This document shows, in pieces, positions 53,000 through 63,053 of a stretch of DNA of 64,000 nt. Made by a program: the position numbers and the translations under genes. Position 1 is the first letter of the stretch, and each line of letters begins with the position of its first letter. The DNA comes from Aquarana catesbeiana. Its lineage: Eukaryota; Chordata; Amphibia; Anura; Ranidae. The stretch lies in assembly GCF_042186555.1 (NCBI RefSeq), contig NC_133329.1:187585206-187649205 (forward strand), given 5' to 3'. Under the pieces are notes generated by a model. It ran no database searches and was not told the origin of the DNA. It worked only from the letters and a program-made list of their open reading frames with translations.

Positions 53000-53040
53000 C
53001 CCTGATGCGCTTCGTCATTCACGTCATCATCTGAGGGTCA
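53000..53040 (-). ncRNA. Degenerate hammerhead-like motif, PLE-4 right side
   Basis: On the minus strand: CAGATGA, extra T, a weak stem II (GACG...TGAC), GAAG instead of GAAA, GCGC, and stem I CCCT with AGGG (4 bp). Two core positions are changed, so it is probably inactive. It aligns base for base with the PLE-2 motif. Confidence 0.4.
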
Positions 53041-53083
53041 CTCAAGAGGAGTGTGGGACGTTTCATTACAACCCTTTCACACC

Positions 53084-53413
53084 CTGTCACAGTGTCATTA
53101 GGCACATTGTACAGATATTTTGCTGATCACTGTATTAGTGTCACTGGTGATGCTAGATAGCGTTAGCATCAGTCCCAGATAGTGTCAGGGTACCCGCCTA
53201 ATAAAGTTTTAACCCCCTGATTGTCCCCCAGTTAACCCTTTTACTGCCCTGTCATAGTGTCATTAGGTACAGTGTACAGATCTTTTTTTCTGATCATTGC
53301 CTTAGTGTCACAGGGGATGCCAGATAGCATTAGCGTCAATTAGCATCAAACCCAGACAGCATCAGATTGCCTTCTGCATATTCATTATCACATTTAACTC
53401 TTTGATTGCCAGT
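53084..53413 (+). repeat. Two tandem units of about 165 bp
   Basis: The segment starting CTGTCACAGTGTCATTAGG (53084) recurs at 53249 with similar following text (GTACAGAT, CTGATCA, GATGCCAGATAGC). It precedes the piggyBac transposase remnant and may be the 5' subterminal repeat of that element. Non-coding. Confidence 0.5.
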
Positions 53414-53499
53414 AACACTAACAGACACACTATACATCTTCATTACTAATATAGTCTGAACAGGTCAATATCTTTGATCAGATCAGAACTATACTAGCA

Positions 53500-54199
53500 T
53501 CCCCAATAGGATAGTGTTCCCAAAAGGGCAGCGTTAGCTCTGTGAGGGGGCAATAGGCTATACATGGGCTTTCCTGATTTACAAGGGAAAAGATGCATGG
53601 AGTCTTGTGACTGTCCAGAATACATAGAGAGCAGTGGCAAGATTGTTTGGGATTTGGTGTCACCCTTATTCGTAAAGGGGTACCTAATCGCCCAGGACTT
53701 CCCCCAACAGCTTGTAAATACCCCACTTAGATGGGGGGGAGAGAGCCAGCTTGAGAAATGGAGAACTGCTTGCAGTGAAGTGGAAGGACAAACGGGATGT
53801 TTTTGACCTGCCTTCCATTCATTCCATTTGCTGTACAAAAAAGTGTCTGTATATTTATTCCAATTGGCCCTGTTCAACGCTTATATACTATACAAAGCGT
53901 CAGGAAGAAGTGGATCCTTTCTAAAAATTCAGGAAGAGGTCACAGCCCTTTTGTTTCCAGAAGGTGCTGTGGCCCAATTTCCCAATCCAGATGCAGTGAG
54001 CCGGCTGCATGAAAGGCATTTTCTGGATGTCCTCCCTGGTTCCCCCGACCCAAAGGGAACTTCAAAAAAGATGTTGTGTTTGTGGTAAATGCGGATACAG
54101 CCATGACAACCACTATTTTTGTCCTTCCTGTCCTGGCCAACCTGGTCTCTACATCCAGGCCTGTTTCCATTGCTACCACCCACTAATGGAGTATTAGTA
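53500..54199 (+). pseudogene. PiggyBac transposase C-terminal remnant
   Basis: Readable blocks in order: GYTWAFLIYKGKDA (about 53555), SGKIVWDLVSPLFVKGY, LLAVKWKDKRDVFDLPSIHS (about 53765), FQLALFNAYILYKASGRSGS, FLKIQEEVTALLFPEG, RLHERHFLDVLPGSP, and the Cys-rich domain CCVCGKCGYSHDNHYFCPSC ending with CFHCYHPLMEY. These are the end of the DDD catalytic domain and the C-terminal zinc-binding domain of a piggyBac transposase, which excises and inserts TTAA-flanked elements. At least three frameshifts and internal deletions make it dead. It is a plausible relative of the source for the nearby TTAA MITEs. Confidence 0.8.
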
Positions 54200-54390
54200 T
54201 TAGTACAGCACGGCAAAGTCTAGGGCACACATTCACAAAGGGTCTCGGAAGATGTTAGATCATTTTGATAGACCCTAGCCTGGAACATTTAAAGTTTTTT
54301 ACATATAAGGAAAAAGTGTAAAAAAAAAACAAACAAAATTAAAAAAGTAAAAAAATAAAAAAGCCAACAATAGTTGTCGTTTTATTGAGT

Positions 54391-54832
54391 TAAAAGGAGT
54401 TGTAAAGTCGTTTTTTTTTATTTCAATGCATTCTATGAATTAAGATAAAAAGCCTTCTGTGTTCAGCAGCCGTCCCAGCTTACCTGAGTTCCATCTTTGT
54501 TCAGCGTTGTCCACGAGTATCTCAGCCATCCAAGACTCTCCCTCCTCCCATTGGCTCCCACTGCTGTCAAAGTCAGTCAGCCAATCAGGAAAGAGAGGAG
54601 GCCACAGCTCCGTGTCTGAATGGACACAGGGAGCTGTGACTCGGCTCGGATGCCCCCATAGCAAGCTGCTTGCTGTGGGGGCACTTAACAGAAGGAAGGG
54701 GCCAAGAGCACAGAAGAGGGACCCGGTAAGAGGAGAATCTGGGCTGCTCTGTGCAAATCTACTGCACAGAGGAGGTAAGTATAACGTTTGTTATTTTTAT
54801 TAAAAAAAAACAAGACTTTACAATGACTTTAA
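54391..54832. mobile_element. Short MITE, hAT-like
   Basis: The ends are imperfect inverted repeats: TAAAAGGAGTTGTAAAGTC on the left and, reversed, TAAAGTCATTGTAAAGTC on the right, each followed by a T-run or A-run. Non-coding, 0.44 kb. The related end at 46978 shows the family is repeated. hAT assignment is from memory of similar frog repeats. Confidence 0.45.
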
Positions 54833-54879
54833 TGTGCTGTTCTTAATGTTGTTACTGTATTTTGTTGTTAGTGATAGAC

Positions 54880-55488
54880 CTCTTCAGTCTATCATGAATG
54901 CCGCTACCAGATTCATCCAGCTTACCAACCGTTCAGAGTCCCGCCACTCCTTTCTGCCAATCCCTCCACTGGCTTCCCATTGCCCAACGAATAAAATTCA
55001 AAACGTTAACAATAACATACAAAGCCATTCACAATTCTGCCCCACGTTACATCACCAATCTTATCTCCAAATATCACTCAACACGTCCTCTCCGCTCCTC
55101 CCAAAACCTTCTGTTCTCTAGCTCCCTTGTCTCCTCCTCCCATGCTTGTCTCCAGGACTTCTCCAGAGCCTCTCCCATCCTCTGGAACTCACTACCCTAT
55201 TCTGTCCAGCTATCTCCTACTCTGTCCACTTTTAGGCGATCCATGAAAACTCATCTCTTCAGGGTGGCCTATCCTGCCTCCAGTTAACAACCGAATCTTA
55301 TACTCCTCTCATCAGTTCATCCCTCACAGTCCCTACCTTTTGTTTCACCAGCCCCTCCCTCTTAGATTGTTAGGCTCCTCTAACCCTCTTGTTTTGAATT
55401 GTACTGTTGGTGTAGTGTCTCCCTACAGTGTAATGCGCAAACTGTTGGCGCTAAACAAATCCTGTATAATAATAATTATTATTATTAT
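54880..55488 (+). pseudogene. L2-type LINE 3' end
   Basis: The C-terminal part of a reverse transcriptase with NAATRFIQLTNRS, LHWLPIAQRIKFKTLTITYK, APRYITNLISKYH, ILWNSLPYSVQ and STFRRSMKTHLF, then a 3' UTR and the tail GGCGCTAAACAAATCC followed by (ATT)n. This order and tail are typical of the L2 clade. One frame change near 54965 and a 5' truncation are evident. Not functional. Confidence 0.75.
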
Positions 55489-55712
55489 TGTTTGCTTTGC
55501 AGGTACACCATTCAGCTGCAGCACTGATCTGTTTATTCTGACAGCAACATGGTTTGCTTTCAGAATACATAAATCAGTGACTACAGTGCTCTAGGAGGTG
55601 ATTTCACCACCGCGGTTAAAAAAAAGAGCGTATATGCTGAAGCATGGGGGCTGGGGTGGTCAGAGGGCGGACTGCCCCTATGCTTCGGCATATATTTTTT
55701 ACTCTTTTTTGG
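55489..55712. repeat. Interspersed repeat with hairpin, copy 1
   Basis: Shares about 137 bp (55489-55625) with 56608-56745. Downstream is a hairpin: TATATGCTGAAGCATGGGG at 55631-55649 pairs with CCCCTATGCTTCGGCATATA at 55674-55693 (one extra base). Non-coding, MITE-like. Confidence 0.55.
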
Positions 55713-55739
55713 TACAGATTGCAATAGGAAAAAATGTTG

Positions 55740-56590
55740 TTTTATTGAGTTTTATTGTTATAACCAAGAGCAGAGTCGCGCATAACGTTTAACATGACAT
55801 ACTAATCATAAGGGTATCAACAAACTATTGATGTAATAAAAAAGTCCTTGTTCCAGAAAAAAGTAATTAAAAAGAAAGAAAGAATAAAAATATATAAAAA
55901 TATGTATATCTCCAATATTACACAGTCTTATGTGATAGAGAAAAACAAGTGCAAAGCTTGAGGTAGTGAAAAGATGTCACACTCCTGAGTACCCAATTAC
56001 AGTTCATAGAAGTATTCCAAATATTCAATTTGTTATTCACACCGCATGTGACCATCACTAGAGAGAAATGCCTTCTTACCGGAGAGATTTGACCTGTAAA
56101 GAGGTCAAAACGCCTGTGGCTGATTACCCTGTCAGGGCCTCTGCTCAGCACACCAGGATCCAGTAGTCACTCTCTCTCTCTTGTCCTCACTTGTGGGTAT
56201 TCGCAGATGTCCCACTCAGAAAAAAGAAGGATGCAGCCGGTATTTAGAATCGCTTCTGGGACCTCGTGTGTCACAATGACTTCACCACATCATCCGCCCC
56301 ACTAGTTTCGTCACAGATTGACATTGTCCTGGGGCCCCAAGCTCTGCACTTGTTTTTCTCTATCACATAAGACTGTGTAATATTGGAGATATACATATTT
56401 TATATATTTTTATTCTTTCTTTCTTTCTTTTTAATGATTTTTTTATGCGCAACTCTGCTCTTGGTTTTACTGATTATTTTATGATATTGCACATAAGAGT
56501 TGCTGCTTTTTCTGAATTTTTCTGAATTCTCATTTATGGTATTAATAATAAGCGCGGTTTCTCTCTCCTTATACAATGTTTTATTGTTAC
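55740..56590. mobile_element. PLE-5: Penelope-like terminal repeats, degenerate
   Basis: The segments 55762-55955 and 56336-56470 are inverted repeats (CAAGAGCAGAGTCGCGCATAA with TTATGCGCAACTCTGCTCTTG, and TTATGTGATAGAGAAAAACA with its complement). Between them on the minus strand is a degenerate hammerhead-like motif. Non-coding. It is flanked by the two copies of the repeat at 55489 and 56608. Assignment by plan only. Confidence 0.4.
56301..56336 (-). ncRNA. Degenerate hammerhead-like motif, PLE-5
   Basis: Minus strand: CAGGACAAT in place of the core, stem II GTCA with TGAC, GAAA, palindrome ACTAGT, then G (not an allowed cleavage-site base), and stem I CCCC/GGGG. It aligns with the other copies but has lost core bases, so it is a fossil. 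Confidence 0.35.
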
Positions 56591-56599
56591 TGTGTTTTA

Positions 56600-57446
56600 T
56601 TGTTAACTGTTGTTTGCTTTGCAGGAACGCCATTCAGCTGTAGCACTGATCTGTTCATTCTGAAAGCAACAGGGTTTGCTTTCAGATTACATAAATCAGT
56701 GATTGCAGAACTATAGGAGGTGATTTTACCACCGCAGTTAAAAAAAAAAAAAAAAAAAAAAAGTATATGCCTATATATTTTTTCACTTTTCTTGGCAGAG
56801 ATTTCTTCATCCACATTGATCGATGTGAATGGAGTAATCTGTTAGGTACTCTTTTTTCATTCAGCCCACAGGCGTCATGAAAATAAGGAACATTACATTA
56901 TATGTCCAACAAGGACCAGCAACGCACTGGTAGGTCTCTGGACTTTGAGTGGGTATACTGGGATGACCATAGAGCTGATCAGAGACTGGAACGGCTCCAA
57001 TCATCTCTATGGCCTAAGAAACTGGAAGCTACGAGCACTTCATCACTTTGGTTTCACTGGAAATATAAACAGCGCCCTTTTTAAAGTGAGAAAACATCTT
57101 ATCGCACCAATCTTTGTGTAGTCAGATGCTTTAAGGGCAGGTGAGAGGTCTAGAGTCTAATAGACCCCAAATGTTTGTATCTGCCACTACCTATTGCTAT
57201 TATAGGGGATATTTACATTCCCTCTAACTATAAAAGTACTAAAAAAAATGAAAAGGACAGTGTAAAAATAAAATAAAAAAGCAAAATAAATAATTAAAAA
57301 AAGAAAAAATGAAAGCACCCCTCACATGCAAAGCAAGCATTGGTCTTGTGTCGTATGTAAACAGCAATTACACCATGCATATGTGGTAGCACCACGAACG
57401 TCAGATCGAGGGCAGTAATTCTAGTACTAGACCTCCTCTGGCATAG
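56600..57446. other. Repeat copy 2, then no gene
   Basis: 56608-56745 is the second copy of the 137-bp segment at 55489, followed by a long A-run and a version lacking the hairpin. 56800-57446 is A/T-rich, with no supported gene. The 60-codon frame at 56902 has no known motif. Confidence 0.4.
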
Positions 57447-57875
57447 TGTCATTTACTTTTCTTCTTTTTTTTAATTGTTTATTTATTGAATATTTTCAAA
57501 GAAAGGTACAGCGTACATAATCACATGAAAAAGTCAGCAAAGGGAATATAATCTCAATGGGGCACAAACATAACATATTTCGCATGAAGGGAAATAGTAT
57601 ACAATGTCAAATGATTGTCAGACAATGCTTATACATCATGGTAAAGAAAAGAAAGGTTAACTATTAAAACAGGTTCAATGGTAGTCTAGTTGGTATCTTT
57701 TCCACTCATGTAATCGAGGGGCATGCTCTTCCAACATATTAACTCAGGGCTACTTGTGGATTCTCTAAGTTATATTCAGAAGAGCCCCATTTCTCCCAAA
57801 TGGTGTCAAAGCTGGGGAGGGAGTCTGCAATTACAGCTGTAAGACGTTCCATCCTACGAATGTCAGCGATGGCTA

Positions 57876-60800
57876 TCAAAAATTGTGTAAAAGTAGGGGG
57901 GTATTGATGAGCCAGCACCGAGGAAGAGCCCGTTTAGCTGCTAATAGAATAAAGGCCATCAGTTTCCTGAGGGGTTTAGGCATTTTCGGAAGGGGTAAGC
58001 CTAATAAGAGGTGTATAGTCTGAAAAGGTATGGGGATATTTAGGATTTTTCCCAGAAGTGTATGGATCTGTGACCAATAAGGTGTAATCATAGGGCATTC
58101 CCAAAAGATGTGATAATGGGTGCCTAAGGACGAGCTACATCTCCAGCATTGACCAGAGGTTGTCAGTTTCGGTTTCATTAAAAATTCTGGGGTCCTGTAC
58201 CAGAACATTAATATTTTGTAAGCGGTTTCTTTCTGAGCCACACATCTAGACACCTTAGAGGCAGCCTCCCAAATTCCCTTCCATTCATGTAATGAGATGG
58301 ATCTGTTTAAAATGTGGGACCATTTCTGCATATAAGAATGAGTTTGCTCTATGAGGGGGGGATTAGATGGGGTTTGTAGGGACCTCTAGAACATACCAGA
58401 TTGAATTCCGTGGGTATAATTAAAGTCAGTTCCGGAGTTCTGGTGAAAAAGTAGTGTTTTATTTGTAAAAAGGAGTAGAAGAGGTTTTTCGCGACTTCAT
58501 ATTTAGATTGTAGATCAGGGAAGGTGAGAAGTTTACGCGTTACTGGGTGAACCAGGTGGCATAGTTGAAATACACCAGCTTTTGTCCATGGCAGCATAGC
58601 GTCATAGGATAGGCTGTCAGGAATTTCTGGATTAAAAATAACATTTATTAGAGGAGAACATGGGGATGAGAGAGAATATTTACTGGAACATCTTTTCCAG
58701 ATTGAAAGTGTAAATAACATCAGATTCAGACAGACCCTACGCGATTGAAAGGAAAGTTTGTCAGAAGATGGCCATAACATGCAGCATGGGTGTGCAGGTA
58801 CTGTAATGCTCATTTCTATCTCAGACCATCTATTAGGGGCACATCTGAACGTCCAAGAGGCTATAGCTCTTAGGTGTGTAGCAAAATAATATTTGATTAT
58901 ATCAGGTGCTCCTAGACCTCCTCTGGCTCGGGTTGCAAGAAGAACAGAGCTGGCTATCCTATGGGACATGTTATTCCATATAAAGTTCAGAAAATTCCTT
59001 TGTATTAGTTTCAATTGGGACATAGGGATCATTACTGGTAGGGTCTCAAAGAGATATAGGAGTTTAGAGAGTACTGACATTTTGAGGACATTTATCCTTC
59101 CAAGAAGGGATAGGGGAAGCTTCATCCATGTCTTCAATAGTTTGCTAATTTCTATGAACATAGGGGGAAGTTAGTCTGATAAAGCGTAGAGTATGAGGAG
59201 ATCAGGTGGACACCGAGGTACTAAAGTGAGCACCAGCGGTATTTGAAGTTTTCTTTTAAAGTCGAGAGTAAGTCTGTCGTGAGGTTGATGGGAAGGGTTT
59301 CAGTTTTAGTCAGGTTGATTTTAAAGCCTGAGATAGTGCCAAATAGGTTCAGAGTTGCATGGAGTGAGGGAAGTGAAATATGGGGATAGGTCACTGTTAA
59401 TAGTATGTCGTCGGCAAATAGGGACAGCTTGTATTCCCAATGTCTCAACATCACCACCCCTATGTCTGGGTGGGACCGTATGGCTTCAGCCAAGGGCTCC
59501 AGACTGAGGACGAAAAGCAGGGGGGATAAAGGGCAACCCTGCTGGGTACCGTTACTTAGGGAGAATGATGGAAAGACATGAGAAGCCATGTTTACCTAGG
59601 AGGTGGGTGTAGAATAGAGTGCTTTCAGGGCATGTATGAAGGGACCAGAGAACCCATATGTTGCCAAGATAGCAAACATGAATGACCAATTTAGGCGATC
59701 AAATGCCTTCTGGGCATCTAAACTGAGCACCACAGCAGGCTTCTTGGTTTTAGTCAGCAGGTCAATAAGATCAATAGTTTGTCTGGTGTTATCGCCTGCG
59801 TGTCTAGTGGGAACAAACCTTACCTGGTCTCTATGTAAGTGTGAGGGGAGGAGTAAAGAGAGTCTATTGGCAAAAATTTTTGTAAAAATTTTATATTCAG
59901 ATGGAACGGTAGTTATCTGGTAATGATGGGTCCTTGTCCGGTTTCGGGATGACCCGTGATGAAGGCGTGCAGAAATTGGGGATGGGGAATTTTCCCTGAC
60001 ATCAGAGAGGTGAACAGGTTAACCATATGGGGTATTAGGGTCAGAAGAAAACTTTTGAAATAGGAATAAGGGAGTCCGTCGGGCCCGGGGGATTTATGGG
60101 ATGGAAGTTGACTTATAACCGTGGTGATTTCTTCAAAAGAAATGGGTGCATTAAGTCCTGAGCGGTCTTCAGGAGAGAGTCTAGGGAGCTTTAAAGACTC
60201 CATGAATGTGTTAAGTTTTCCCTGGGTGAACTGGGATTCCGAGTCTACAGACAAGCAGTTATAGAGTTTTCGGTAGAAGTCACCGAAGACTTTGGACATA
60301 TTTTGGGAGCAGTAAGTGGGTTTACCGTCAGATTGTAATAGGAAATCAGGGATAGAGGCAGAAGGTCTTGGCTTTAATTTATTGACCAGCATTCTATGGG
60401 ACATATTAGCATATTCCTAGAATTTTTGTTTGGACCAAAGCATGGACTTGGCAAACTTATTCAAATCTAAGGATTTAATGCAGTTACACAGTGAAATCAC
60501 TGATCTGAGACGTGGCACTGTGGGAAGATTGAGTAGACACTCGTCTGCTTTGGCTAAATCAGTTAAGAGGGATGACCTTTGGAGGTTGCGGTCTCGTTTA
60601 AGATGAGAGCTCAAGGAAATGCACTCCCCTCTAAAGAAAGCCTTATGGGCCTCCCACAGGGTGGACGCCTCAGAGACTGAACCTTCATGAAGTTCAAAGA
60701 ATTCGGTCAGTTTTTGCTGTAAATGAAGGTGAAGATCAGGTGTGGTTAGTAGAGACTCATTAAGATGCCAGTGACAAGTCCTAGATGTAGGGGTGTAGGG

Positions 60801-61509
60801 GTGGAGAGGAATAGATCTAGTACTATTGGGGCATGATCTGACCATTAATTGGGTTAATTTCTGAGTTGACCACATATGTCAGTAGGGGTGCCGAGACAAA
60901 GAAATGATCCAATCTCGTATATAATTTATGAGGAGGAGAATAAAATGTAAATTGTTTGGCGGTAGGATGTTTCACCCTCCAAGTGTCAAAAATGTTTCGA
61001 AATGATGAAGACATTTTTTGGACCTGGGGGGGTGAGGTATGTGAAAAGAGGGTAAATCTGTCTTTAGTTAGTGACATGCAGAGATTAAAATCGCCCCTGA
61101 TGACCATGAAGGGTTGGGTAAAGGGTTGAAGTTTTTCAAAAAATTCCTCTAGAAAACCAATTTGTCCCGTATTGGGCGCGTAAACTTTGGCAAGGGTGAA
61201 TGAAGTGTTCTTGTGGTCACAGCTCAGGAGAACAAATCGGCCTTGAGGGTCTAGATAGGAGGATTTGATACGTATGGCAGAGAAGCGCTTCATTAATATA
61301 GCCACCTCAGCTCTCCCAGATGCATCAGAGGCTACAAAGGCAGTGGGGAAGTGTTTGGAGGCGAACTTAAATGAACCCTCTGGCTTAAAATGTGTCTCCT
61401 GAACCATGACTACTTCTGCTTTAGAGGATTTGAACTCTTTCAACGCCAGCCAGCGTTTGCGGATGGAACCTAAACCTTTAACCTTACATGAAAATATACT
61501 TACAGCCAT
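57876..61509 (-). pseudogene. L1-D ORF2: endonuclease and reverse transcriptase
   Basis: Starts about 61509 (MAVSIFSCKVKGLGSIRKRW). Endonuclease blocks are VQETHFKPEGS, LAKVYAPN, RGDFNLCMSL and YTRLDHFFVS. Reverse transcriptase blocks are HKSPGPDGLPYSYFKSF, LSLDAQKAFDRLNWSFM, GTQQGCPLSPLLFVLSLEP and LFADDILLTV. The C-terminal Cys/His motif CWRCSSSLGTHYHIFWECP lies near 58150. The frames break near 60870, 60410, 59920, 59590, 59200 and 58340. Both palm motifs with their aspartates remain. In the SDH block, the first frame ends in QIMPQ before it is reached. Confidence 0.85.
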
Positions 61510-62092
61510 ATCTTAGCTGCTGGAATACAGCACACATTACAGTCATAAAACAATAAGGACGAATATACCATGATGTATATAACTTATTAACTAAAACATT
61601 GTTATCATCCAAATGACAAAGAGATGGAAACTTAGAAACACATTTGTGTTTCGAATACGGATCAAAAAAGGATCCCACATATAAAAAATGAGCAGAAAAA
61701 AAAAATAGAAAAAATAAAAATAAAATCCAGGATAGGATCAAAAAGGATCCATAATAGAAGTGAAAAAGAAAAAAATACAAACCAGTTAGGTGAAAGGCCT
61801 GAGGAACGAGAACATCTCAGGAGGTCATGGTCCCAGTTAAAGATCATGTTAAGGGGGGCATGGTAGGCCGCAAGATCAGTCACTGAGGCCTTAGCCTAAT
61901 CCGAACAGAATATATAAGAAAAAAGCAAAACAGGGAACTGTCAACATGTAACTTTTGTATGGGTATGGAGAAAAAGGTTTGTGTGCATGACACAGCAGGG
62001 GTAGGTTTTTAAACTCTGAGCCCAGAGTCTTGAGACACTTAAGTCAAAATCAGGTGTTAGTATGAGGCATGAGGAAAGTTTAGAGGTCAGTT

Positions 62093-63037
62093 TCAGGTAG
62101 GACCCTTGGACGGTGCAACTCTTTGGGGAGTGGCTGGGGCCTTCTGTGCTCTCTGGCATACCAGGGGCCAAATCTTCCCAGGTGTGGATACTGGTCGAGA
62201 AGGCAGATTCTGTGTCTGTAGATCTTCGTCTGGTATAGGGGGGAAGCCCAGGTTCTTGATGAAATTCTCACATTCCTGCAGATCTCTCATGGAATGTTGC
62301 GATCCATCTCTGGTAACAGTCAGGCGAAATGGGAAGCCCCAATGGTATGGGACCTGATTTTGCTGCAGATGGGAGGTGACTGGACACAGGGCGCATCATT
62401 TAGCTAGGCTGATGGGTGAAAAGTCACTAAAAATTTGGATTTTTGCGCCTTTAATTCCAACCCGCGACCTGTTGCGGGTGGCATTGGTCAGGGCCTCCTT
62501 GCTTTCGTAGAAATGGAAACGTGCAATGATATCCCTGGGGTTTGCACCTGAAGGAGGTTTAGTATCCAGTGATCTATGCGCTCTATTAAGATGCCAGTCT
62601 ATGTCAGGGATGTGGGGTGCCAGTGTGACAAAGAGGGCAAGGAGGTAAGGCCGAATTACTTTATCTGGAATGGATTCAGGGACTCCGCGGATGCGTAGGT
62701 TCTGATGGCGTTCTCTGTTTTCAAGGTCCTCCTGTTGCATTTGCAGTTATGAAACAGAATTTTTCAAGCTAGCATCTTCTTCCTCTAGGACATGGACATG
62801 TTGTACCATATCATCGAATTTAGTTTCTACGGTATCTGTGCGTTCCCCCAACTGGTTAATCTCACCCCTAAGTTCATGGACAAGCTTACTTACCTCTTTA
62901 GCGATGTTTTGGGTGATGCTGTGGAGCAATGCCTGCAGCTTAGTGTCCAAAACTTCCACAGTCACTGGCAGTGACATTTTGGGGAGTTTAGGTAAATGCA
63001 AATGTTGTGGGAGGGCGTCCGTCGGATGTCCGTCGGA
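62093..63037 (-). pseudogene. L1-D ORF1, N-terminally truncated
   Basis: Minus strand, entering from the target duplication without a start: LPKMSLPVTVEVLDTKLQ, a coiled coil (ERTDTVETKFDDMVQHVHVL), a stop near 62746, the RNA-binding domain (RERHQNLRIRGVPESIPD, DWHLNRAHRSLDTK, IIARFHFYESKEAL) to 62396. After a frame change the C-terminal domain continues (YHWGFPFRLTVTRDG, ECENFIKNLGFPPIPDED), ending at 62093. One stop and one frameshift make it non-functional. Confidence 0.8.
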
Positions 63038-63053
63038 TGTCACTTACTTTTCT

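Larger units (their letters stand above)
51830..53045. mobile_element. PLE-4: two convergent Penelope-like terminal repeats
   Basis: A non-coding insert in the piggyBac region. A complete hammerhead-like motif lies on the plus strand (52278-52329), followed by AATAAA at 52493. A degenerate one lies on the minus strand (53000-53040). They point toward each other, the opposite of PLE-2, where they point outward. No polymerase sequence remains between them. Element boundaries are approximate. Confidence 0.5.
57463..63037 (-). mobile_element. L1-D: Tx1-type L1 LINE with target duplication
   Basis: Minus-strand L1 flanked by TGTCATTTACTTTTCT (57447-57462) and TGTCACTTACTTTTCT (63038-63053), a 16-bp target duplication with one mismatch. 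The 3' end on the minus strand is A-rich (AATTAAAAAAAAGAAG). It carries ORF1 (62093-63037, N-terminus lost) and ORF2 (57876-61509). It is therefore slightly 5'-truncated, inside ORF1. 5.6 kb; the inter-ORF spacer 61510-62092 is non-coding. Confidence 0.85.

Noticed and set aside
52902..53034. Host exon in the frames around the CTCCTCCGCTCTC segment
   Set aside because: The region aligns with the minus-strand PLE terminal repeat. No splice-bounded coding frame is evident.
56081..56115. Possible further hammerhead motif on the plus strand (GACC...GGTC stem followed by AAAACGC)
   Set aside because: The core does not match CUGANGA even loosely and the GAAA is AAAA. Mentioned only as a possible fossil of PLE-5.
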